Below, piece after piece: positions 26,201 through 36,855 of a stretch of DNA of 64,000 bases. The notes beneath the pieces were generated by a model. The model ran no database searches and was not told where the DNA came from. It saw nothing but the letters and a program-made list of their open reading frames with translations. Each line of letters starts with the position of its first letter. The stretch's first letter is position 1. The position numbers and the translations under genes were made by a program. The stretch is taken from NCBI RefSeq assembly GCF_026151205.1, contig NC_087082.1:12263365-12327364 (forward strand). Reading direction: 5' to 3'. This stretch comes from Bolinopsis microptera. Its lineage: Eukaryota; Ctenophora; Tentaculata; Lobata; Bolinopsidae.

Positions 26201-26630
26201 TCAGCATGCCACTGCTATTTTTGTTTTCCTATTTACTGTGCAAAATAAGCAGAGTTCGCCGCGATTTACCGGAACTTAAAAGCAGATCAGTGGTCAAAGA
26301 AAATCAAGATCGCTCAGATATCAGTAACCTTTCAAGATTTAGTCAATATTGATTTCAACGGCCACCATCGATTTGTTTAAACGATTAACCGACAAGACTA
26401 ATCATTATTTTGACTTGAATTCTACATTGTTCTAGGCGGTTTTTTTAGTCATAACATGATCGATGTCAATATGAACTCTCAAATCAATTCATTTCTACAT
26501 ATGCATTTTATCGATCCTTTCAATCTCGGTTTCTATTCCAATCTTTGAATACGGCACAGTAACTGTAACTTAGCATATTTGCTAGAGAAAGTATAAAGCT
26601 AAGGCTATAAAAGATGCAAAGGATTGAGCT
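23279..26630. other. Gene-poor AT-rich interval
   Basis: No exon with family features and no strong repeat was found. The open frames near 24332-24562 and 25268-25531 overlap on both strands and have no recognisable motif. Distal regulatory sequence for the downstream GPCR is possible but not seen. Confidence 0.45.
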
Positions 26631-28988
26631 ATGATGGACCACGACATTTCTCTTCATGATACTGATAATATCTCCTGCAGTGGTAACCTGCACTTGATCC
26701 TTCAGAATGGGTCCCAGCAATTACTCCTCTACAAACCTCTAGGTAGTTTACCAGACAACATTTATCTGATTTTAGCTCTAAATACATAAATACAACCTAG
26801 GAATCTATTATTTATGAACCATATTAATAAAGATGTTAACACTTCACGACTGATCTGATAACCTTCCGTGATCCGCAGAATACACGCTGGGCACTGTACA
26901 TCTGGTGTTAGGACTGTTATCAGTAACCTGTAACTCGATAGTTATTTGGAACTATCTGAAGGAAGGCGGTTTTAAAAATACCTGCTACTTTCTCTTCATC
27001 AATTTAGGCATGTTATAAACTTGTTTACTTAGGTACAAATACCTGCTACTTTCTCTTCATCAACTTAGGTATGTTATAAACTTGTTTACTTAGGTACAAA
27101 TCAACTAACTTTGGAGTTTTCCTCACATGATGATCACCTCATTGTATAGTTCCTCTCATATCACACTTCTTTAACAATTTAAAGGTACATCTAACTTAAT
27201 TGAATTGTATGAATTGTATGAATTGTATGAATTGTATGAATTGTATGAATTGTATGAATTGTATGAATTGTATGAATTGTATGAATTGTATGAATTGTAT
27301 GAATTGTATGAATTGTATGAATTGTATGAATTGTATGAATTGTATGAATTGTATGAATTGTATGAATTGTATGAATTGTATGATAGTTAGTTAGTGATTA
27401 GATACAATTTGTATATAATCACTAACTAACTACTAACTAATATCCATCTACCTATTTGCAGCTATAACGGACACAATCACGGGCTTGATCGGGTTCCACA
27501 AAGGATTCCACTTCTTCTATCTCCGAGAATGGTTCGACAAGGGTCTGTTAGATGATTTCCTGTGCAGACTGTTCGCTGGTATGCAGAGTTTAACTACTTT
27601 CTAACTTTCTATTCTATTATTTGTGCTGAGTTCGATTTAAAGTTGGAATAATAGTTATCATTCTTTGTTCTTGCATATTTTTATAGTGGATGTCTATTCA
27701 TTTTTTGGTCGTGGACCTCTCTCATTCTGTTATTTGGAATACAGTGAGGTAGATACGTTTAAATTTAGAGGTAAACTCATTTACTCTCAGTACTGCTAGC
27801 GTGGATGCCCTCAGCTACATTAGTGAACCTAGCTTTAGCCTCTCTGATTCGAGCAGTAGCGATAGTTAGACCGCTACAGTACAAACGGATCATTAATATT
27901 CGAACTACGTGGCTACTGGTCATCGGCTGTTGGGTAAGTACTAAGTTATTTAATAGTTTGTATTATTGAAAGACGATAGACATCATATACAAACCGTCAT
28001 ATACATACCGTCATATACATACCGTCATATACATACCGTCACGATATATAGTTTAATATATACATGAATGCCATCTTCAAGCAGAAGCAAGTTTGAAAAA
28101 TATCTATATTATCACATTTGTTATTCGTGTGGTTTACCTCGTGATAATTCGTGCATGCCTGAAATCTTACAACCGAATTCCCGCAGATGTTCACATTGGT
28201 GTCATATTGTATCCTGCCGATTCTGTTTGCTGAGTTCACTTTCAACTTCTTCTGGGCAAGTTGTCAGTACACATGGATAGCTCTGACTCATGAGGCGTAT
28301 GATGTTCTGGAGACTGTTCTCATGTACAGCCCTCTCTTAATTCTCATCTTCTCCAATGTTACAACAGGTAAATTGTCTGCCATATTTTCTAATAAAAACT
28401 AAACTGAGTGATTTTGTTTTTAAGAGATTTTGTGCTTCCACATAATCTTTCGATCACTCATGGATATTTAAAATATATTTTATCTCCTAATAGTAATACT
28501 AAGCACGTTATTACCTAATTTCCCTTCCAGGCTGGCACTTGTTCTACAACGTTGCTCCTTCACAACGCAGCAACTCAATTGTCTTGAAAAAGATAATATC
28601 GATGACAATCTCCTACCTGTTAGTATACTCCTTTGTCATAACATATGACTTAGTAATGGTTTTACGGACTATCGGCTACGACAGTGCATTTCATGAGACA
28701 ATCGGGAAACTAGAATGCAGTCCGAGGATATTTGCTTATATTATAAACTGGTACGATTTGAGCATGCTCATCAACAGCAACATGAACCCACTCATACACC
28801 TGATTTTCGGGAGGGAGTTCAAGAGACAGATCACTAAACGAGTCTCGACTGTCTCGAGAAAAGTCTCAAATGCGGTTTATTTTAACCATAAAAGAAAAAG
28901 TTTGGCTGAACTGAATATTATAGCTGAGGAGGGTGGACTAGTCCATGATAGGAGGAGAATGATCCGAAGAGCGAATACTTTTTTATGA
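26631..28988 (+). CDS. Rhodopsin-like G-protein-coupled receptor, six exons
   Basis: Exons: 26631-26742, 26879-27007, 27462-27578, 27791-27933, 28187-28367, 28531-28988; phases agree and give 379 residues with seven hydrophobic segments. Visible class A features: N in TM1 (VTCNSIVIW), LAITD with the TM2 aspartate, a cysteine before TM3 (DDFLCRLF), a DRY replacement (ASLIRAVAIVRPLQY), P in TM5 (YSPLLILIF), and NPLIH in place of NPxxY in TM7. The missing acidic residue at the DRY site and altered NPxxY suggest unusual coupling. The first exon is the least certain; its ATG at 26631 gives an N-glycosylatable N-terminus and the required phase 1. The TM1 exon ends at a GC dinucleotide inside a 61-bp duplication, described separately. 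Ligand unknown. Confidence 0.85.
26977..27098. repeat. 61-bp tandem duplication spanning a GPCR exon-intron border
   Basis: Two nearly identical copies (26977-27037, 27038-27098) each carry the end of the TM1/TM2 exon plus the start of the intron. The first copy reads TTAG|GCATGT at the border and the second TTAG|GTATGT. The frame through the first copy meets TAA shortly after the border, so splicing must occur at the GC of copy 1 or by some rearranged path. Confidence 0.9.
27202..27382. repeat. (GAATTGTAT)n array, about 20 copies
   Basis: Near-perfect 9-bp tandem repeat within GPCR intron 2. Because the unit is a multiple of three and has no stop in some frames, it creates open frames that read as MNC or YEL repeats; these are not genes. 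Confidence 0.97.
27384..27437 (+). promoter_or_regulatory. Intron hairpin next to a TACTAAC branch site
   Basis: TAGTTAGTTAGTGATT (27384-27399) pairs perfectly with 27417-27432, with a further palindrome in the loop. TACTAAC at 27431-27437, 24 bases before the AG at 27460-27461, matches the ideal branch-point sequence and partly overlaps the right arm. Confidence 0.55.
27981..28040. repeat. 14-bp tandem repeat (CGTCATATACATAC), about four copies
   Basis: Head-to-tail array within GPCR intron 4; the first copy has one difference (ACAAAC). Confidence 0.9.
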
Positions 28989-29284
28989 TTTCGGCATAGC
29001 ATATTAAGTTGAATAAATTAATATCTTTATCAACCATGTACATTGTACGTCAATACCATAGTACGTATAAAATCTTAAGTTGGCATTTAGATTAATTTTC
29101 AATATTTGGCAGAATGTGGTCAGGTTTATCAAGTTCACAGTCTTAACTTATTATGAGTTACAAATACAATTCTTCTCATTATTTAACGGATGATAGTCGT
29201 CTAAATATTTCTGTAATTAAAATAAAAGTGATACAAAATATCTGAGACTACAAAATCGTAAATCGTTCATAATAACATTAACAA

Positions 29285-31813
29285 TTATAAAATTAAATCT
29301 AATGAAGTATATAAATGTGCGAAATCTTTTAATTTGTTTAATACGCCAAACATGTGTTTGTATTTAAACGTTCTCCCCTTCTCTGAGAATAGAACAACGA
29401 CACAATAAACTCGAGCACGTGATATTTGAAGATAAAGTGTTACCAGGTTATCTTTTGACTCTCTCATCTCCTGCAGCACAATTACTGCTGGCCACTCAGC
29501 TGAAAAACAATCTGCACCATCAAAAAGAGCTATCATGTCTTTCGTGTCACATCGTTTTTCAAGATTTTGAGAAACCAGATTCATTAGATCAGTAGTGATA
29601 TTGTCATGAACTATGCATACGTCAGAATTTTTCAATACGTCTCTCCCACAAAGTTTATTCAATTCATCGTTTATGATATTGATTGTCAATGGGTCGTTAT
29701 TAGTCTTCAAGATATGCACCACAGTTTTGGGGCCATGAATGAAATGGCCGGGTTTCTGTTCAGGTAGGACCATGTTTAAAGCATGCAAACTGTCAGAACA
29801 GAGTCCTGGACCTGTGTAGTATCCAACAAACTCGGCTCTAAGTATCGATAGGATGTTTGATAGATCGTAAGTATTTCTTAAATTTTTAGATACAATTTTC
29901 AATTGGCTCACCGATAAATGTTTAGCTAATGAACTAGTTAGGTTGAAGATATCCTCGTCTTGATTAGCAAACCAATACTGCGCAATGTCGCAAGCTATGC
30001 GAACAGTTTTAGATCGTGATAGTTCCAGCAGCGCAGCACACAGATCATCGTATTGTTCTGGTGTTTCATCGTATTCCATCAAAATCTGAATATCGTCAAC
30101 GAACACGTGATAACCGTGCAGCAAGCGGATTGTCTCCGTGAACCACGTGAGATTAACATACCCTGTTACTATCAAGATGATGACACGAACTGATGATTTT
30201 CCTTCCGATATTTGGAAGTGTAGATTTGAGGGTGTGTGTGTGTCCTCTGACACATCGCAAATTTCCAAATATTTTATGTCAGCGTTATTGAATCCCTCCT
30301 GATACAGTGAACAAGTGTTACTCTGCCCACAAAATCGGAATAATACTACCACATCAGCATCATTAGCTTGGACAATCTGTATAATCTTTCCACACAAGAT
30401 AACGGTTTTGCCAGCTCCTGCGGGTCCATTGATCCAAAGTAAATGTTCACTTGAATTAAACAAGCTGGTTTGCTGTAGAGTTAAGTTTGATACCCCAACG
30501 CAGTCTTTGATTACTGCAGGGGCTGAGATGACATTTGGGTTTTTACCTCTGAAAGTGAATTTTCCACTTCGTAATTTTTCACTAACGGTGACAATACACT
30601 GGGCCAAACTACACTTTTCTTTGTCAAACTTGTCCTTATCAGTACCCCAAATCGCAAGCAACATGTTTCTTGCTTTCTCATGTTTGTTGAGCAACTCTTC
30701 TTGTGAATCCTCTTCATCCAATATGACAGATCTAATGTTATTCTTCCGCCATACACTGAAACTATTAATTTCTTCGTCTGTTAGACAGAAATCTTTTGTT
30801 TTTTCCTCCTCGTCAGAACTTTCTTCTTCGCTTGTTTCCTTTTCAGAACTCCCTTCAACACCCTCTTTAAAACCACCTTCTAAACGCTCGTCTGCAGTTT
30901 CTTTTTCTGCTGTTCCTTCTGATCGGTCTCCAGTCATCTCATCTTTATTCAAATCACTCTCAGTTTTTTCTTCTTCTGTTTCTTCTAACAAGGTCCCTTC
31001 TTGATTGCAGTTAGTTCGGTCAATGGTGCACCACTCTCTTTGAGATACATATCTGCTCTTTGGTGGCGAATCTTGATTGTCAGTTTCGACTTCCAAAATA
31101 TCCGTAACGAAATTTACTTATTTTTCCTCTGCAAGTTTTATAAGATCCTCTTCAAAAATTATCGAAGACATTTCTGCATCCGTCAATTGAAACTCACTCT
31201 GGAATTGCCTGCTAAAATTTGGATACGCAGTGAAGTGAAGAACGGTAATATTTTCATCGATACAGTGAATCAGTTCCTCCATTCTTTTTCTCTGCTCCAG
31301 CGATTTGTGAAAGGTTCCACCCAAAGCTTGCTGCTGCTTTGCTCTGTTAATTTCACACTCCCCAACTTGGTTAATTTTAGATCCATCAACTGTTTCTTTC
31401 ACTCCAAGAGACGCCATGTCTTTTACTTCAATAATTACAGCATAGTTCTTGCCCAAGATCAAAAAGTCACATTCCCCTTCTTTGTTCGCAGCCTTTTTCC
31501 CTTTACACTTTGGACACCCTTTCCGGACATGAGTTTGGTTACACAAGCGATATTGGTGGTGAGTATACTCGAAGTTATGGAGAACAATGAAATGGTCGTC
31601 AACTTTTTCCAGAGCACAGTAAACCCTGACTTCAGCTTCGTAGTTTGACTGTAGTTGTCTGTCGTTCTTGAAATTAACTCCAGTATGATCTTTGTTTGGA
31701 TATACATCAATGAAAGTTTGTTATGGGGCTCTTGGAAACATGATTGGGGTACTTTCGGTCGACAAACAAAAAGTTTCGAAGATTTCCTTTCCATTCTTTA
31801 AATATTTGTCCAT
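29285..31813 (-). pseudogene. NERD-type nuclease fused to an SF1 helicase; intronless 842-codon frame with two in-frame TAA codons
   Basis: From the ATG at 31813 one reading frame runs to 29285, broken only by TAA at 31721-31723 (codon 31) and 31118-31120 (codon 232); there is no frameshift. The N-terminal part has a small cysteine cluster (CNQTHVRKGCPKC) and GECDFLIL...IIEVKD, the D-x(n)-ExK pattern of NERD/PD-(D/E)xK nucleases (D about 116, E 129, K 131). An acidic linker (about 270-340) follows. The C-terminal part shows SF1 helicase motifs in order: GPAGAGKT (I, about 463-470), VFVDDIQ (II), ACDIAQ (III), LRNTYDLSNI (IV), AEWPAVIV (V) and YLQISRARVY (VI). The downstream 603-codon piece starts at TTG, so it has no ATG of its own near the break. 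It is either a very young pseudogene, two error-bearing positions, or a gene read through its stops. Biological role is not known; nucleic-acid defence is a guess. Long plus-strand frames here are shadows. Confidence 0.7.
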
Positions 31814-32752
31814 TGTCGGATGTCTGAAAATAAAATTGCATTGATTGAGACTTTCTCAACAAATGCCACACTAACAGGAGACAATGCGCACCCTGACATC
31901 CGTGCCAGGGGATTCTATCGGCCGGGACAGAACTCCTATTTCGACATAAAATTTCTCAATCCCAATTCTGAGTCTTATCTCTCATCATCAACAGAAAGAA
32001 TATACGAGAGAGAGGAGACTCAGAAACGGAGGTTATAATATAACGAGAGAATTCTAAATGTCGAACATGGGAGTTTTTTCCACTGGTGTACTCTGTCATG
32101 GGTTGTAACAAGCCAGAAGCAAGGACATTTTTTAGATTATTGCGTGAGAAAATATTTCATAAGACTCAACAGAACTATTCAGATGTCGTTAATTTTTAAA
32201 GATGAAAATCATCTTTTTTATCAGGAAGCTGGTTCTCCTGTGTATAAGAGGAACCAGATTCATTGCCAATACAGTTGACAAAAGTTGTGAGAGTGACTTT
32301 GAGTTTGCATGCTTTGTATCAAAGCTTAGTTAACTAAGAGTCCCACAGAATCAATGAATTGATGATAAAAAATCATATTAATGTTATATATTATTCTATT
32401 TGGTTTTTTTTTTAATTAATTGATTTAACGTTAAGCAATTCGTTCAGAGATTTGCCAATTTTATTTGAAAACAAACGTCTATTACGTACTTGAATTGAAT
32501 GGCATAGGTAAACTAGTACAAAACGACAAGACGAAGGAAATTATATTTGATAGAAACAAGAAATTTACGGAAAATAGAACGATTTGACAAACTGGATAAA
32601 CTCAAAGGACAGTAGGTTTGCAAATTTTGTTGTGTAATGTGTGGTAGCAACAAGCACGGATCCTGTTACAATTCTATATGAGTATCGATATATATCAACT
32701 CATGAGTCATATACAATATACATTCTCTACTCATAGAATAACTCATAGAACA

Positions 32753-32791
<39 letters not shown>

Positions 32792-35405
32792 GTGACTGAG
32801 TGATCAAATCAGGTGGAAAAGCTCTACATATTCGTTATTTAATACGTGTAAGATGGTGCATTATCATATTTTGATTCACGATGTCAATCCTTCGCAGCTC
32901 GGTGAGGCACAGTGGTGCATCTCGCCGATCTACCGAAGGATTGATGCATAACAACAAGACACGCGCTAAAGACGCGCATTTTCTGAGTGATGTTAACGAT
33001 AGCTTTAAATTCACTGATGTCATTATTATTCAGCGTGACCGGTAATAGTTTAAAAATCAGAAGGAGAAAACACATGTTTAAATTACTAAAAAAGGAGTAT
33101 CACTTTACAGGATTGAATTTAAATATAGTCATAATAGATAAGAGAGGAATTTGTTTCCCTTTGAATCAATCAAACTAGATGAATTGTTGTAAATACTTAG
33201 ATCAAACTATCAATCTACAGGCTATCGTCAAACATGTTGCAAGGCGTCATCTTCAGTGACATAATAGATAAGAGTTTATTAACTATCATGCCAACTTTAG
33301 AGACGGTAACCACATTAAACTAAAGTTTTCCCAATCAAAATAAAGGGTTTATACAAAATAAAAGGTTTATGCACTAGACTGCGAGACAATTAACCTTATG
33401 CAATGCAGGTTAGTATAACTATAATATCGGACTGAGTTGAAATTTCTGAGAGCATGATACCCCAAAATAAATATATGCCTGTGTCTGGCAATAGCGTTCA
33501 GATGGCTTCCGAACTTGTGCGGATAAGATAATATAAAAAATACAAATAAACTATAATAACAATCTGAAAATTAATGTATCAGTACAGATCTTATACTCGA
33601 AATCAGGCACTTTCAAAACATTTCTCTTAAATTATCTTTCTTAACACCGTTCAATTGTAACTTTAAATTAAAATATTATGATGATCCGGACGATGATAAA
33701 TATTTAATTACAACTGATTATATTTATGGATTTCGGCCTGTCGATGCTGGAAGCTGATCAGCTAATCGTTAATCGTTACCATGTGACAAGAATAGTATGA
33801 TGAACCTCCCAATCAGTATCTATGTATCAAAAGAAAATATTGATCTAATTCAACTCGTCGGGAGCCCTTTTGAAACATCTCGAAGTTAGAGTGCAGAGTG
33901 CATGATTACTGATTATCAGCACGATTGGGTGAAACAAAGACGAAACCGTGTGTTGATTAGAATTAAAAGAGGAAGATATTTAGTGATAAATTGTGCACTC
34001 TTGCATTTAAGTTTTAATTGTTAGACTTGTTCGATGTAGGGCCTTTAATTTAACCTAATACTAATGCAGTTACTTAATACTTGGTAAGTCTAGGGAAAAC
34101 AGGTGCTAGTTGTCGGAAATGAAATGGAGTCTGTTCCTGATCGAAGTTACATGATCCTGATAGATTTGATGCAGCTCAGCACTCAGCAGCCACTGTCTTC
34201 AAATAGAGTGTTCCAGTTCTGCAATCTGCAGTCTCAAATGTTTTCGCCCAGCTTTTCTTTTCATCGTGGTTATAGAAGACAGACCTGAAGAAATACTAGT
34301 ATAATGATAATATAGGTAACATGTCCAGAATGAGTAAAATTGTATTATCAGCAAATTTACTTATGTGACAACTCCCAACAGGGTGGCGCTGGCCCAGAAG
34401 TAACTGCACACAAGCAACCCTTTAATGATCACGCACGTAATTTGTGTGAAAATATGTAACTCATTTAACGAAGTCAGTGAAAAGAACCTACCTTTATTTA
34501 CCAATGTCGATTTTTTGCTTGTGATGAAGTAGTCCTCGCAAATGTGAGATATGTATGTAGTTTGTTTTTAAAAGTAGGATTGTAGTCATAGTCGATGTAT
34601 AGCGACGGTAGTTTACCAGCAGCTCCCTGTACAAATAGAAATGTGGTTTTTATATAATATTACTAGTTAAATTAATGAGTACAATGCAGGAATAAAAAAA
34701 TGTGTCTTAAATGTTTTATATTAAATGTGTTATAATTATATTAACCACCTTATATTCGTATAATATGTACTCACAAACAATGATAGTCCCAACTGTTTTT
34801 AATTGCTTATAATTTAAACCTTCTTATTAAATAATTTAGATGACTGTGTCTGATCTAAAATTGCACGAGAAATAGAGAAAATTAGGTCTCAGACAGAACT
34901 CGACCGGGATATAACCGGCGCAGCCGGAATACCGGCTGGTATTTGGCGATTTTGTACCGGTACCGGCCGGGATTTTGGTTTTAGCCGGGATTTTTCCAAA
35001 ATAAATTCAGTTTTTCTCAACGTTAATTTGAGTCCAAAATTAACAAATCTGTGAACATTTTCCTAAAACATTTTGACGAAGTCATTGAACAATGGAGACT
35101 GGAGTCAATCTATATTTAACATAATCATGGGTGTACGAATTATGGACTTCTTTCTGACTTATGACTTAATTATTGTGACTAAGTGTCACGGCTCACGGTC
35201 TTGTGTTACCGAGGGACAAGTAAAACAGAGTTCTCCGGGTAAAGAAAGCATTAATAAATGCTATTCAGTATTCATCCTATTCAATTATTCAGGTAAGGTG
35301 ATGTAAACTGTAAAGTGATAAGCTCCAACGTCAAACACCATGTTCAATTAAATAAGTTTAAGTAACCAATACCAGATCACAAGATTGTTATAGTTACGGA
35401 GACTG
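31814..35405. other. Gene-poor interval with scattered repeats
   Basis: No coding exon is supported. It contains a TA dinucleotide run at about 32757-32788, a weak relative of the GCATCTCGCC repeat family at about 32890-32950, and a CCGG-rich palindromic patch at about 34910-34990 (repeats of GCCGG and ACCGG), probably a transposon end. Confidence 0.5.
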
Positions 35406-36855
35406 TTGGAAACGATGCAAACCAGGATCGGACTCCTATCAGAAATAGTCGACCACCGGTCCAGCCTCCCTCAAACTCAAATGCCCTACCACTACCCCAG
35501 ACCACATCCACCTCTTCAGCCAGGAACAGCGCTCCCACTATACCACTACCAGCAGTTCCTACCGCCTCAGAGGATACACTGCACGTGCCCGTTATTCCTC
35601 ATGCCTCGTCTTAAATGTCCAGTCCATGAATCCTGTGCATCAAGTGCGAGTATATGGGAAGTGCCAAAAATCTCAGCTCTTATTCAGGAGAAATCCAAAA
35701 ACCACTCGTTACCGATTATTGCACTTACGGAAACGTGGCTCAAGTCCTACATGTCAGACAAATACAAAATGTGCATCACCTCTTTCTCCTGCTGAGCAGA
35801 ACCTCCCCCTTAAAAGTAAACAAATCTGCATCGCCTCCCAACGACAATCCAGATATATTAAGCAGCAGAGACAATCATTTAAGGAGACTTCGATATCTAT
35901 CAGGATCATGATTATACTGCCTGAGAACTCAGCACTTCAGGATGAAACATATAATATTTGGTTTTCTCGATTTCATTCATATTTAGACAGAAGTCCGTGT
36001 AGATAATTGGTTATAGAATAATTGGATATAATTTTATGCGAAGTTGTGTCTGCGAAAATATACGTGTGAACTGGTCATCCCGCAAATGCTGAAAAAGTAG
36101 ATGTTACCTATCATAAAATAACCGCTCGCACCGTACAGTGTACACGACAGAGTTGTGACTGCGTTTACAAATTCTTTATCATATTGATGTGTTGCCATGG
36201 CAACCGAAACTCCATCGGAAGATCGGCCTGTAAGGCATAATCATGATAATACACAGTATCAAAACATTGCCATTGATATCATAGCAACATTCCAGAGATT
36301 AGATTATGTGTGTGTAAGAAAATGTATGTTATAGTATTATACAGTCTGCTAGAACATTCCGTTTACACATGGTGGCCGATAACAACTTGTTTAATTTAAA
36401 GTCTCCAAAAGAGAGCTATTAAATGGATTCTGTCTGAAGAGGGCCGCAGTTATCCACCTGAGCAATATGTCAAAAAGTGCAAGCTTGTCGACATTCTCCC
36501 TTTGTCTCAAAAGTTTGACTTGAATGATCTTATTTTTTTCCACAAAGTTCTTAACAATTTAATTCCTGTATCGCTGCCTCACTATCTCTCTTTATATCAG
36601 GGCACTTCTCGACTAAGACGTTACCACCTCGACAGTCTGTCTATTGTGTCATCAATTTTACCTAAGTTAAGTCAGAATTCACACACCACATGTACCTCAA
36701 ATAGCCCACTGGCAAAATCATTTTTCTACAGAACCCATATACTGTGGAATGGACTCCCTTTACAGGTAAGACAGATTGTGTCTACTAGTCTTTTCAAAGC
36801 TGAGGTCACTAAGCATCTCTGGAAATGTTTATTGGACAGTGAAACAACAGTCTAG
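35406..36855 (+). mobile_element. Decayed CR1/jockey-like non-LTR retrotransposon with the centre deleted
   Basis: At about 35640-35770 the translation includes LPIIALTETWL, the conserved motif of LINE apurinic-type endonucleases, in a frame interrupted by stops and shifts. At 36403-36855 an uninterrupted stretch starts LQKRAIKWIL and goes on LVDILPLSQKFDLNDLIFFH, then ILWNGLPLQVR, typical of the region after the reverse transcriptase domain. The whole polymerase catalytic region (YADD) is missing between them, so the element has lost more than 1 kb. The 3' flank has ATT-rich sequence. Confidence 0.75.

Noticed and set aside
26688-26742. Alternative GPCR start reading MGPSNYSSTNL
   Set aside because: Looks like a glycosylated receptor N-terminus, but this frame meets TAG at the exon end and has the wrong phase for the TM1 exon.
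27200-27394. Frames reading as repeated MNC or YEL
   Set aside because: Produced by the 9-bp intron satellite, which is divisible by three.
30315-31004. 229-codon plus-strand frame rich in serine
   Set aside because: Antisense shadow of the acidic linker and helicase start of the minus-strand NERD-helicase frame.
35073-35306. 77-codon plus-strand frame before the decayed LINE
   Set aside because: No motif, short and AT-rich; probably chance.
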